A DNA stretch of 40,721 nt from Lachnospiraceae bacterium. GTDB taxonomy: Bacteria; Bacillota; Clostridia; Lachnospirales; Lachnospiraceae. Position 1 is the stretch's first letter. Every line of letters begins with the position of its first letter. The notes under the pieces were generated by a model that ran no database searches, had not been told where the DNA came from, and worked only from the letters and a program-made list of their open reading frames with translations. Made by a program: the position numbers and the translations under genes. Below are positions 15,943-24,005 of this stretch, in pieces. Location: assembly GCA_009774375.1 (NCBI GenBank), contig VSNO01000015.1, forward strand, positions 1 to 40,721, given 5' to 3'.

Positions 15943-16642
15943 TACGGTTTACTCAAGCGTTTTCAAAAAGCAGCTCCAGGATCTGGTAGGCCTGAAAAGG
16001 GCGCTTGGTTTTGCATACCATACGGAGGCCTGTGCATTCCGCCGGATTGATTCATTTTTCATCGAAAACAGACTCTCCACTAAATGTGTCACGAAAGAGT
16101 TATGTGACCTCTGGTGCCGCAAAAAAAGCCACGAGTCTGTCACAAACCAGGCTGCACGCATCAGTACGCTCCGGGTTTTCTGCAGATACCTGGATGACAT
16201 AGGGATCCCGGCATACATTCCGTCAAAGGGACTTGTCAGAAAGTGTGCCAGATATGATGCGCATATTTATACGGATGAAGAACTCAGAAAATTCTTTGCC
16301 GCAGTTGACAAAAGCCAGTCGGTACCGGGTGAATGTCCATACCGCGGTGAGGTCATGCCTGTTTTCTTCCGCATTCTTTATACCAGCGGCATGCGGGTTT
16401 CAGAATTTTGGCTGGCCAGGGTAAGGGATTTTAACCCTGATCAGGGCTGTATCACTGTACAGGGGGCAAAAAACCACAAAGACCGTACCGTCCCGCTCCA
16501 CCCGCTGCTCACGGCCAGATGTATAGAACTGAAAAAGAAGATACATTCTTCTTCCCCGGAGGATGAGTACTTCTTTATGAACGGTTGGCGATGTTTTCCT
16601 GAATGCCACTTCCACAGTCCGCCTTCACGGCAAGGGCAATAA
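15935..16642 (+). pseudogene. Second tyrosine recombinase, C-terminally truncated
   Basis: The frame encodes an N-terminal core-binding domain (about 1-110) and the first half of the catalytic domain. It includes Arg in SGMRVSEFWLAR and Lys in GAKNHKDRTVPLHPLL. It should continue with HxxR, a GH motif and a Tyr; instead, after EDEYFFMNG near 16585, it goes into unrelated residues and stops at 16642. The missing catalytic part shows a deletion that fused it out of frame to the third gene. A full family member would be around 330 residues. Confidence 0.8.
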
Positions 16643-17087
16643 AAACCGTACCGTGGTGATCGCAGATGAAACCGCAGCCCTTCTAAAGAACTATATGCAG
16701 CGATATCTGCAGGGGGCACTTGGGACACAGCCCCTTATCACAAACAGGTGCCGCCAAAGGATTGACCGTGACGGCATTGCATACATCGTAAAGAAATATG
16801 CGGAAGATATCCACAGGGAAGATCCTGCTTTTCCAGAGCATGTCCACTGCCATATGTTTCGGCACAGTAAAGCCATGCATATGCTGGAAGCCGGAATAAA
16901 TATCATCTACATCCGGGATTTTCTTGGCCACGAAGACATTTCGACAACAATGGTCTATGTCCGGGCGGATAACCGCCTGAAAAATGATGCTGTTAATAAA
17001 CTGGCCCCAAAGGTCACAGGAGAAACAGGACTGCCTGATTGGAGTAAAGATAAAGATCTCATGCAGTTTCTAAATTCTCTGAAATAG
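16585..17087 (+). pseudogene. Third tyrosine recombinase, C-terminal half only
   Basis: Starting at the deletion junction, the frame reads VGDVFLNATSTVRLHGKGNK and continues to TAG 17087. It contains the catalytic HMFRHSKA, FLGHED and Tyr in MVYVRAD, but lacks the whole N-terminal DNA-binding domain and the first catalytic Arg. A GTG at 16653 could in principle start a 144-residue piece, but no good ribosome binding site precedes it. Together with the second gene it makes about one recombinase's worth of motifs, in two frames. Confidence 0.8.
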
Positions 17088-17093
17088 CGATTA

Positions 17094-17159
17094 TTATGCC
17101 GAGTTCAGTAGCTGCTGGTATTAATAAAAGCTAGGCTGGCAGGCTTTATCTCGGCATAA
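17094..17159. repeat. Right palindromic end of the RIT-like element
   Basis: TTATGCCGAG at 17094-17103 is inverted as CTCGGCATAA at 17150-17159, mirroring the left end at 14579-14643. Confidence 0.8.
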
Positions 17160-17178
17160 CATCTAGCTCCACATAAGG

Positions 17179-17333
17179 AGGATTATGCTTTCCTCATACT
17201 CTTTGTCTATCATAATCCCACTGACAAGGAACTTCCTCACAATGGAGATCATATCCCCATCTTTGACAGTCCGTCCTATAATTGTCATCATCATCTCTAA
17301 TGCCTTTAGGATTGCCTGCTGTGCATATCTGAC
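17179..17333 (-). pseudogene. ltrA: Group II intron reverse transcriptase, upstream fragment
   Basis: The minus strand reads RYAQQAILKALEMM directly followed by MTIIGRTVKDGDMIS and IVRKFLVSGIMIDKEYEES. In intact group II maturases about 22 residues, including the first catalytic aspartates (VDIDLEKFFD type), stand between ALEMM and the IIGRTVKDGD segment. Their absence shows an internal deletion. A TGA at 17334-17336 lies just before the fragment. The protein would continue with GTPQGGNLSP, which is where the recombinase element now sits; the continuation resumes at 14563. Confidence 0.75.
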
Positions 17334-17412
17334 TCACAGTGGACACCCTTGCTGTTCAGCTATACACTTCCTCGTTGCCTAGGCGTGTTAAGGACTCTTC
17401 CCCTACTCGCGC
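17334..17412 (-). other. Possible group II intron RNA remnant
   Basis: Upstream of the reverse transcriptase fragment the minus strand has AACAGCAAGGGTGTCC and related sequence that resembles domain I of bacterial group II introns. No complete intron fold was derived by eye, and no domain V was seen, so this is tentative. Confidence 0.3.
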
Positions 17413-17414
17413 GC

Positions 17415-17459
17415 CGGGCGTCCGTCAGATTCTGCTGACATATTTCCTTTGGACGCCCG
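17415..17459. repeat. Inverted repeat CGGGCGTCC / GGACGCCCG
   Basis: Perfect 9-bp arms at 17415-17423 and 17451-17459 enclose 27 bp that themselves contain GTCAG...CTGAC (17424-17439). It lies between the intron remnant and the terminator of the glucosidase gene. The role is unknown; an old terminator or part of an RNA structure is possible. Confidence 0.35.
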
Positions 17460-17467
17460 TGTGCATA

Positions 17468-17518
17468 AAAAAGCTGCTGTTTTCACAGTCTGTAACTTGA
17501 TGAAAACAACAGCTTTTT
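17468..17518 (-). terminator. Intrinsic terminator of the alpha-glucosidase gene
   Basis: Arms 17468-17485 and 17501-17518 pair over 18 positions with one mismatch. They start and end in A/T runs, so it can act on both strands; it lies 5 bp after the glucosidase stop. Confidence 0.8.
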
Positions 17519-17523
17519 CTCAT

Positions 17524-19185
17524 TTATGCGATTTTGCGATACAGCACAAAAGCCTCATAGGGATTTAACGTCATCCCGGCTTTGTCATATTCATTCTCTA
17601 CATTGGCGATCAGGCAGGCGGCTCCTGCAAATTCTGCCGGCATGGTAAACTTCGTTTCATGGTCGCAGAAACTGCACACGACAAGAAGTTTCTCGTCCTC
17701 CAGCGTCCTTGTATAGACAAACAGCTCCTCGCTGTCCTCCATCAGCGCCTCATATTTGCCATACACCACAACCGGATACTCTTTTCTGAGTGCGATCAGC
17801 TTCTTATAATAGTGGAACACGGAATCAGGATCTGCGGTCTCCGCCTTCGCATTGATCTCCGTATAGTTGGGATTGACCGCGATCCATGGCGTCCCTGTGG
17901 TAAAGCCCGCCTGCGGCGAATCGTCCCACTGCATCGGTGTCCTGGCATTGTCGCGGCTCTTAAAGGTAATGCACGGCCAGAACATCTCGTGGGACAGCCT
18001 GCCTTCCCCGCACCATTCCCTGTACGCATTGATGCTCTCGATATCACGGAAGTCGTCCGGACTCTGAAACGGATAGTTGGTCATACCCAGCTCCTCTCCC
18101 TGATAGATGTACGGCGTGCCCTGCAGCATGTGCAGACAGGTGGCAAGCATCTTGGCCGATACTTCCCGGTACATCGGCCGGTCATCGCCAAAGCGCGAGA
18201 CGGCGCGGGGCTGGTCGTGGTTGTCCCAGAACAGACTGTTCCATGCCTTGCCATAAAGCTCCGTCTGCCAGCGTGACAGGATCTTCTTCAAGGTGACGAG
18301 CGGGATCTTCTCATCCGTCCACTTGCCGTATTTGCCGTCCCCCTCCACATGTTCAAACTGGAATACCATGTTCAGCTCGCGGGCATCCTCACCGGCATAC
18401 AGCTGTGCCAGCTCTGCCGTCACACCCGCCGTCTCGCCGACGGTCATGATATCGTACTTTGACAATACCTTTTCATTCATTTCCCGCAGATATTTGTGCA
18501 CATTCGGACCGTGGACACAGTACTGACTGAAATCCCCATCCCTGCCGTCCGGCATCTCCTTTGTCTTGGAGATCATGCTGATGACATCCATGCGGAAACC
18601 GTCGATGCCCTTGCCGCACCACCAGGTCATCATATCAAACACCTCCTCGCGCACTTTGGGGTTATCCCAGTTGAGATCCGGCTGCTTTTTCGAAAACAGG
18701 TGCAGATAGTACATATCTGTCTTCTCGTCATACTGCCACGCCGAACCGCCGAAGCAAGAACCCCAGTTATTCGGCGGCGTCTGCGCATCCTTTCCCTCGC
18801 GCCAGATATAATAATCGCGGTATGCATTGTCCTTTGAACTCCGGCTCTCCACGAACCACCGGTGTTCGTCCGACGTGTGGTTCACCACCAGATCCATGAC
18901 GATCTTTATCCCGCGCGCATGGGCAGCTGCCAGCAGCGCGTCAAAGTCCTCCATCGTACCAAATTCGTCCATGATATCCTGATAATCGCTGATATCGTAC
19001 CCGTTATCGTCGTTGGGAGACTTGTACACTGGCGAGAGCCAGATCACATCGATCCCCAGATCCTTCAGATAATCCAGTCTGCTGCTGATCCCCTGTAAGT
19101 CACCGATCCCGTCCCCGTTGCTGTCCATAAAGCTGCGCGGATAAATCTGATAAATAACGGCTTCCTTCCACCATGTTCTGTTCAT
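17524..19185 (-). CDS. GH13 alpha-glucosidase (oligo-1,6-glucosidase / dextran glucosidase type)
   Basis: A 553-residue cytoplasmic glycoside hydrolase family 13 enzyme that should release glucose from the non-reducing end of short alpha-glucans. The (beta/alpha)8 barrel motifs are DLVVNHTSDE (region I), GFRMDV with nucleophile Asp200 (II), TVGETAG with acid/base Glu251 (III) and NHDQPRAVS with Asp324 (IV). Val201 next to the nucleophile is the residue associated with alpha-1,6 (isomaltose-type) specificity; alpha-1,4 enzymes have Thr or Ala there. The QGEELGMTN motif is also present. Start ATG 19185 follows GAGAAGGAAGG. A truncated GH13 gene and an AraC regulator stand upstream on the same strand, suggesting a glucan-utilisation operon. 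Confidence 0.93.
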   Translation of the reverse strand: MNRTWWKEAVIYQIYPRSFMDSNGDGIGDLQGISSRLDYLKDLGIDVIWLSPVYKSPNDDNGYDISDYQDIMDEFGTMEDFDALLAAAHARGIKIVMDLVVNHTSDEHRWFVESRSSKDNAYRDYYIWREGKDAQTPPNNWGSCFGGSAWQYDEKTDMYYLHLFSKKQPDLNWDNPKVREEVFDMMTWWCGKGIDGFRMDVISMISKTKEMPDGRDGDFSQYCVHGPNVHKYLREMNEKVLSKYDIMTVGETAGVTAELAQLYAGEDARELNMVFQFEHVEGDGKYGKWTDEKIPLVTLKKILSRWQTELYGKAWNSLFWDNHDQPRAVSRFGDDRPMYREVSAKMLATCLHMLQGTPYIYQGEELGMTNYPFQSPDDFRDIESINAYREWCGEGRLSHEMFWPCITFKSRDNARTPMQWDDSPQAGFTTGTPWIAVNPNYTEINAKAETADPDSVFHYYKKLIALRKEYPVVVYGKYEALMEDSEELFVYTRTLEDEKLLVVCSFCDHETKFTMPAEFAGAACLIANVENEYDKAGMTLNPYEAFVLYRKIA

Positions 19186-19227
19186 ACTGTTTTCCTTCCT
19201 TCTCTTTCTATATTTTTTGCAACTCAT

Positions 19228-19667
19228 TCAAATCCAGGCCTCCTCCAGCGAAAGCCCCGCCTCCAGCGCAATCCGGTACTCATCACGGGCGGAGATGTCA
19301 TCCACCTCGTCAATGGAGGAGATCGGCACATTTTCCATGCCCAGCTCCTGCCCCTGATAGATAAATGGCAGCCCCCGCAGTATAAATTTCAGCGCCGCCA
19401 GCATTTTCTTGCCCTCAACGCAGCAGTCGCCTTCCGGTATATAGCGGCTGACGCCCTGGGGCTCATCATGATTCTCAATAATATTGGAGAGAAAACCGAT
19501 ATCGCCCATCTTCGCCTGAGCGTCAAAACAGCATTTTTTGTAGTCGTCCGGCGTGATGGGCGTAATGTCATACCATCCTTTTTCGCTGACGCCGAAAATT
19601 GTCTCATTATCTAGAATCACGTAATTTTCATGCGGATCAACGCCATCCTGTCCGCTGATTGACCTTC
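19228..19667 (-). pseudogene. Truncated GH13 glycosidase fragment
   Basis: About 146 codons of a GH13 enzyme without start or end. The fragment begins in frame near 19667 after a stop and includes DNETIFGVSEK, region IV (NIIENHDEPQGVSRYIPEG) and the YQGQELGMENV motif. It then ends at TGA 19228. Regions I-III with the nucleophile and acid/base are absent, so it cannot be active. It is not a copy of the intact neighbour (for example IENHDEPQGVSRY against WDNHDQPRAVSRF), so a second, different GH13 gene once stood here and lost its first half. Confidence 0.75.
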
Positions 19668-19751
19668 ACTATAATCTTTATTTTAATGACATTCGCGTGA
19701 AAAGTCTTACAGTTATCTGATCAAAAAATACGGTATTATGACTTTTATGTT

Positions 19752-20711
19752 TTATAGTGACTCCATATGCTTGCGATACTGCAGCGGAGTCGTTCGGGTA
19801 TGTTTCCGAAATTCCTGTAAAAAATTTCCCAGATGATTAAAGCCACATTCCAGGCAGACCTCTGTCACTTGCAGATCGGTCTCTTCCAAAAGGCGTTTAG
19901 CCTGCTTGATGCGGTACTCGTTGATATATTCTATCGGGGAATATCCGATCGCCTTCCTGAAAAGGCGGCAGAAATACTGTTCGTTCAGGTTGACCTGGCC
20001 TGCGAGGTCCGATATGTATATTTTGTTTTGATAATTGTCCTTAATATATGTGAGCGCTGTCTTAATGCTCTCCACCCGCCTGTCAAAATTTCTTTCCGTG
20101 GTCGTAAAAAGCCCCTGGGCGGAGAGCGTGGCAAAAATATACATCAGGGAAGACCTGACATACATTTGGCTTGTCAGATCATCTGTCACCAGGCTGCTGT
20201 CCGGCAAGGGAGCGCGCGCCTCCTCCTGTCCGGCAAAAGCTTCCTCCGTCCGCTGTCCGAAGGCGCGCATGATATCAACAAAAGCACTGCGCAGCATGGA
20301 AAATGCGGGGTGCTGCGGCGTGACACAGCGCGGAAAGAGGAGCTTTCCATTCTGTATCGGCTTGATCAGACGAATCTGCACCTCATCACCGGACTCAAAA
20401 CCCAAAATACCGGGTGCGAATACCACCGCATCCTCCCAATGGCACTCAGCTGTCTCAGAGAAAATGCCATGCAGTTCACCGGGATTGACAAAATAAAAGC
20501 ATTCGGACCGGATCGGGAACGACTCCATATTGATCTCCAGCCGAAATGCCCCTCCCGAAAAATACAGGATTTCCACTTCATCATGCCAGTGATGCTTTAC
20601 AAAAACGCCCCTTCCCGCGGCGTGCGTTCGATAGATCGCACACGGAAACGACTTCGTCCCATGGATACAGACTTCTTTTAGATCTTTTAAGATGGTGGGC
20701 TGTTGATTCAT
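19752..20711 (-). CDS. AraC-family transcriptional regulator with N-terminal cupin domain
   Basis: A 319-residue regulator. The N-terminal part (about 20-110) has the AraC-ligand/cupin signature HHWHDEVEILYFSGG and FYFVNPGELHGI, where a sugar or similar small molecule would bind. The two helix-turn-helix motifs occupy about 215-317 (ISDLAGQVNLNEQYFCRLFR and VTEVCLECGFNHLGNFLQEF). AAGGAG precedes the ATG. Position upstream of the GH13 genes on the same strand suggests it controls their expression. In the upstream gap, TTGACT with a weak -10 may be its promoter. Confidence 0.9.
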   Translation of the reverse strand: MNQQPTILKDLKEVCIHGTKSFPCAIYRTHAAGRGVFVKHHWHDEVEILYFSGGAFRLEINMESFPIRSECFYFVNPGELHGIFSETAECHWEDAVVFAPGILGFESGDEVQIRLIKPIQNGKLLFPRCVTPQHPAFSMLRSAFVDIMRAFGQRTEEAFAGQEEARAPLPDSSLVTDDLTSQMYVRSSLMYIFATLSAQGLFTTTERNFDRRVESIKTALTYIKDNYQNKIYISDLAGQVNLNEQYFCRLFRKAIGYSPIEYINEYRIKQAKRLLEETDLQVTEVCLECGFNHLGNFLQEFRKHTRTTPLQYRKHMESL

Positions 20712-20830
20712 GCGGGATCTCCTTTACATCATGATTGTAAAAAAGCTACCATATACTGACGGTAAAGTCAATGATCCTCCGACGAAAAAAACAGCCATGT
20801 TCACTGTCTGAAATTTTACAGGCAGAATCA

Positions 20831-20859
20831 TTGCTATTATCGTACAGGTCAGGTATAAT
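20831..20859 (+). promoter_or_regulatory. Promoter of the Rpn-type nuclease gene
   Basis: TTGCTA (20831-20836), 17-bp spacer, perfect TATAAT (20854-20859), about 78 bp upstream of the start codon. Confidence 0.6.
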
Positions 20860-20936
20860 AAAAGCAGCGCAACAGGGTTCTCCGTGATGCCAAAAAGCCT
20901 GCTATTTTAATCATTACAGAAGAGAGAAAATGAAAA

Positions 20937-21884
20937 GTGGAAGATACGAATTTAGCACAGGCGGTTGAGGCGGCCAATGCTTCAAGCTTCTATGACACAA
21001 ATATAAAATTCCTGCTTGCGGATAAACAGATACTGGCAAGGATTCTAAAGTATGCCATTTCGGAATTTAAGGATATGGCGACGGAGGAGATTATGTCCAG
21101 TATTGGCGAGGATGTTGAGATCGGAACAAGGCCGTTAGACGCAGGACTTTCAAACCTGGGACGCGTCAGCACATCCAATACAGAAGATACTATTCCCGGA
21201 GAAGGAAAGATTTTCTTCGATATCCGTTTTAGTGCATATCATAAGGAAGAGAAGATGAAATTTCTAATTAATTTAGAGGCACAGCGTTCATCAGATCCCG
21301 GTAAATTAGGGTATCATCTGGAGAACAGGATTATATTCTATCTTGCCCGCATGATCTCTGCACAGAAACAGACCGAATTTTACCACAGCGAGTACGATAA
21401 TCTAAAAAAAGTGCGAAGCATATGGCTATGTCTGGATAACAGTGCGGATGGCGATTCTATCGAGGAGATCCGCCTGGACAGAAATACCGTTTTTGGAAGC
21501 AGGAAAACTCCCTACGACGTAGATCTGATGCGGGGCATCATCATTAATGTCAGAAACGGAAAATATATAAAGGAATCCCAAAATGTATTGATCTCCATGC
21601 TGGAAAAACTGCTTTCTGAAATGAGCGTGGAGGAAAAGAAACGGATACTTACAGAAGAATATGGAATGATAATGACAACTGAACTGGAAGGGAGGATGCA
21701 GACTATGTGTAATTGGTCAGAAGCCATCTGGGAGCAAGGCATTGAAAAAGGCATTGGAAAAGAGCGCATTAACGCTATTGAAAGAATGATCCAGGCCGGT
21801 GCCACAAAAGAACAGATCCTGTCTTTTGGATACACCGAAAAAGAATTTGCAGAAGTTGAGAACATTTTGTATACAAATGTATAA
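20937..21884 (+). CDS. Rpn-family / PD-(D/E)XK nuclease-type protein
   Basis: A 315-residue protein of the recombination-promoting nuclease / putative transposase group (PDDEXK_2). The N-terminal domain has YDTNIKFLLADKQILARILK. The core shows IFFDIRFSAY followed by FLINLEAQR, consistent with the D...ExQ form of the nuclease site, and then YHLENRIIFYLARMIS. The C-terminus is a charged helix with IEKGIGKERINAIERM and a short repeat-like AGATKEQILSFG segment, usual in this family. The start is taken as GTG 20937, with AGAGAG ten bases upstream; an ATG at 20930 is out of frame and ends after 12 codons. Members are often multicopy and fast-evolving and may promote RecA-independent recombination. 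Confidence 0.85.
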   Translation: MEDTNLAQAVEAANASSFYDTNIKFLLADKQILARILKYAISEFKDMATEEIMSSIGEDVEIGTRPLDAGLSNLGRVSTSNTEDTIPGEGKIFFDIRFSAYHKEEKMKFLINLEAQRSSDPGKLGYHLENRIIFYLARMISAQKQTEFYHSEYDNLKKVRSIWLCLDNSADGDSIEEIRLDRNTVFGSRKTPYDVDLMRGIIINVRNGKYIKESQNVLISMLEKLLSEMSVEEKKRILTEEYGMIMTTELEGRMQTMCNWSEAIWEQGIEKGIGKERINAIERMIQAGATKEQILSFGYTEKEFAEVENILYTNV

Positions 21885-21948
21885 GCAGTTCAATAAACTT
21901 GATGCTGCGTAACACACTACTGAAAAATCATTTTTGGAGGAACATATT

Positions 21949-22734
21949 ATGGAAAAACCCCAAATATTACTATTTGATCTGGACGGCACCCTGCTGAGAA
22001 ATGATAAGACCCTGTCTGAATATACGCTGAAAATATTATCCAGATGCAAAGACTGCGGCTGTCTGATCGGTATCTCAACCTCGAGGAGCGAGCAGAACTG
22101 CCTGGGCTTTCTGAGGGAGATCAAGCCGGATATTCTGATCACCAGCGGCGGGGCACTGGTGCGGGTGAACGATAGAATGATCTGTTCTTCCACTTTTTCA
22201 GTCATGGAGACAAATGACTTTATTGAGACAGCAAGACAAATATGCGGCAGGGACTGTGAGATCACGGTCGACACGATCGATGCACATTACTGGAATTATA
22301 AGACCGATCCAAAAGAACAGGATAAAAGCTGGGGAGACAGCATCTATACAGATTTTGCCGGCTTTCAGTGCGAAGCCTTAAAGATCTGTGTCGAGATCCC
22401 GCAGCCCGGCCTGGCGCAAAAGTTACGCGAACATTTTTCAGCGCTTGACAGTCAGCATTTTTCGGACGGCAGCTGGTATAAGTTCACGAAAAGCGGGATC
22501 ACAAAGGAAAGGGCAATACTGGCAGTATGTGAGGCGTGCCATGCAGACACGGCCGATATCATTGCCTTTGGTGATGATCATGCAGATATCGGCATGTTAG
22601 AGATCTGCGGCACTGGCGTGGCGATGGGCAATGCCGTGCAGGAAGTCAAAGACATTGCCGACGCCATAACACTTTCAAACGAGGAAGATGGCGCAGCCGT
22701 CTATTTGGAAAGACTGCTGACCTTATTCAAATAA
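21949..22734 (+). CDS. HAD-superfamily hydrolase, Cof-type phosphatase
   Basis: A 261-residue cytosolic phosphatase of the Cof/HAD-IIB group. Motif I is FDLDGTLL with nucleophile Asp10 and Asp12; motif II corresponds to GISTSRS; the C-terminal motif IV is FGDDHADIGM. A cap domain occupies about 85-190. These enzymes dephosphorylate sugar phosphates, FMN or PLP; the substrate is not predictable. Start ATG 21949 follows TTTGGAGGA; an upstream in-frame TTG (21934) would include the ribosome binding site and is rejected. It follows the Rpn gene by 64 bp and is convergent with the lipoprotein gene, 15 bp away. Confidence 0.92.
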   Translation: MEKPQILLFDLDGTLLRNDKTLSEYTLKILSRCKDCGCLIGISTSRSEQNCLGFLREIKPDILITSGGALVRVNDRMICSSTFSVMETNDFIETARQICGRDCEITVDTIDAHYWNYKTDPKEQDKSWGDSIYTDFAGFQCEALKICVEIPQPGLAQKLREHFSALDSQHFSDGSWYKFTKSGITKERAILAVCEACHADTADIIAFGDDHADIGMLEICGTGVAMGNAVQEVKDIADAITLSNEEDGAAVYLERLLTLFK

Positions 22735-22749
22735 ACAGAAAGGCACAAT

Positions 22750-23748
22750 TCATTCTAAATATGACAAAATATAATTTGCGATCTCCTCTGACACCTGATA
22801 ATATGTTTTAAATTCTCCCCGATCGCTATATTCACCCGGAATGATCTCCTCAATATAATAATTACCATCGCTTTTATAAAGTATCTCAGTATTCATTTCT
22901 TTTAACTCTTTTTTACTGTCCCTTGATAACATCAATCTGACAATCTGGCATTCAGCTTCTCCAGGACTTGGTGCATCATCTGCATATTCCCACTGATCCA
23001 GAGCCAGCCCATTTAAATATTGCGTTATTTCAGAAATATCATCTATTTCATTCAGCAACGTGTTTTTGTCTACTCCGTAAAACTGTATCTTCTGCTCTTC
23101 AGAAGTTCTGAGCAGTTCCTTTTCTGTAAATGATGTTTCTCCTTGATAATATCGGGCACTCTCTATAAATGATGTTTCTCCTTGATAATATCGGGCATTC
23201 TCTATATCATCTGTTTTTTCAATATTACTATTTGGCACATAAAAATCAAGTCCCCACCCATCCAGTATATCCTTCGCTGTTATATGCTTATTTAGCTCTA
23301 AGTCTTCCGGCGCATTCAGAAACTGTCCCGCCTTTTCTGATATTCTGGCTATTGTTTCTATTTCCTGATCATAATCTCGTATAATATATTCACCTTTATC
23401 GGAAATATATAATTCTAAGGTACTCATATGAACGAACTGTTTTCCATCCTGTAAAAATATAGGTTCATCAATTACCTCATATGATATATAACGATATACC
23501 AGGTCTGTATCTTCAGGCAGCTGTTCCATATGATTCCAGGCTTCAATATCCAGTTGTTTTACGAGTCTTTCTATTTCTTTATTATTGTCAATGATACCGA
23601 TCGTCTCACCAGACGCTGTCATAATTTCAGTAAATTGTCTTTTTTCTTCAACGTTTTCTTCAGCATTACTAAAATACTCTTTTTGACTACAACCATATAT
23701 TCCTATGGCACTAAACGCAAACAATAAAATAAATAATAATCTTTTCAT
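22750..23748 (-). CDS. Putative lipoprotein of unknown function
   Basis: A 332-residue protein with a lipoprotein signal peptide: MKRLLFILLFAF, then IYGC as lipobox with Cys20. Start ATG 23748 is set by AAGGAG nine bases upstream; a longer frame to 23835 is rejected. The mature part is acidic (pI low by eye) and holds two related halves, each with a repeated ELYISDKGEYIIRDYDQE / EILYKSDGNYYIEE type strand pattern. A 13-residue tandem duplication (ARYYQGETSF unit) is encoded by 39-bp repeats. I do not recognise the family. It is the last gene of the accessory signalling block and has its own promoter region with phased direct repeats, so it is a candidate output gene of the neighbouring LytTR system. 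Confidence 0.75.
   Translation of the reverse strand: MKRLLFILLFAFSAIGIYGCSQKEYFSNAEENVEEKRQFTEIMTASGETIGIIDNNKEIERLVKQLDIEAWNHMEQLPEDTDLVYRYISYEVIDEPIFLQDGKQFVHMSTLELYISDKGEYIIRDYDQEIETIARISEKAGQFLNAPEDLELNKHITAKDILDGWGLDFYVPNSNIEKTDDIENARYYQGETSFIESARYYQGETSFTEKELLRTSEEQKIQFYGVDKNTLLNEIDDISEITQYLNGLALDQWEYADDAPSPGEAECQIVRLMLSRDSKKELKEMNTEILYKSDGNYYIEEIIPGEYSDRGEFKTYYQVSEEIANYILSYLE
23128..23205 (-). repeat. Two tandem 39-bp units inside the lipoprotein gene
   Basis: Units 23128-23166 and 23167-23205 differ at a single base and encode 13 residues each. The near-identity indicates a recent in-frame duplication. Confidence 0.9.
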
Positions 23749-23818
23749 AGCGAGTCTCCTTAAACATTTTTTACAGTTCCTTAATAGAATTGCTGCTCGA
23801 TCAACCTTTGATATTGAT

Positions 23819-23906
23819 ATATTACCATACTTCAACGATCATTTTTTCTTAGGGCGAAATTCATATATTTTAGGGCGAAATTCATATATTAAATATTTCA
23901 GGGCGA
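23819..23906 (-). promoter_or_regulatory. Lipoprotein promoter with direct repeats (likely activator sites)
   Basis: On the minus strand the octamer TTCGCCCT occurs three times, the two proximal copies as part of a 20-bp unit (23849-23868 and 23870-23889) with 21-bp periodicity, two helical turns. The third, partial copy is 28 bp further out. A TAATAT -10 box (23819-23824) is preceded by a poor -35 (23842-23847) that directly abuts the repeats, the geometry of a promoter needing an activator. LytTR regulators bind such same-face direct repeats, but the octamer is not the AgrA consensus, so assignment to the neighbouring regulator is inference. Confidence 0.6.
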
Positions 23907-23942
23907 ATTTTGGCGGATAAAATTTTTCATTCGTTAAGCATC

Positions 23943-23978
23943 AAAAAAGCAATGTGATCCGCCACACCACACTGCTTT
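23943..23978 (-). terminator. Intrinsic terminator after the GHKL kinase gene
   Basis: Minus-strand stem arms 23968-23978 and 23946-23956 (11 bp, one mismatch) are followed by six T. It separates the kinase transcript from the lipoprotein promoter. Confidence 0.8.
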
Positions 23979-24005
23979 CATAAGAATTTGCTTGTCAGTT
24001 ATTTT

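Larger units (their letters stand above)
14556..17182 (+). mobile_element. RIT-like element: three tyrosine recombinases with palindromic ends
   Basis: Three adjacent same-strand tyrosine recombinase genes, the first two overlapping by 8 bp, sit between inverted ends. This is the recombinase-in-trio (RIT) layout. Each end carries an internal inverted pair TTATGCCGAG / CTCGGCATAA (14579-14588 with 14634-14643; 17094-17103 with 17150-17159). Outside that pair the left end and the reversed right end stay alignable without gaps through a CCTTATG box to about 14556 and 17182. The element lies inside a group II intron reverse transcriptase gene. It is not expected to move by itself: the first recombinase has a frameshift, and the second and third are joined by a deletion. 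Confidence 0.75.

Noticed and set aside
19833..20681. 282-codon plus-strand frame within the AraC regulator
   Set aside because: Shadow of a gene with well-formed cupin and helix-turn-helix motifs; no ribosome binding site.
23849..23906. Short CRISPR-like array
   Set aside because: Only two full units without true spacers, located in a promoter position.
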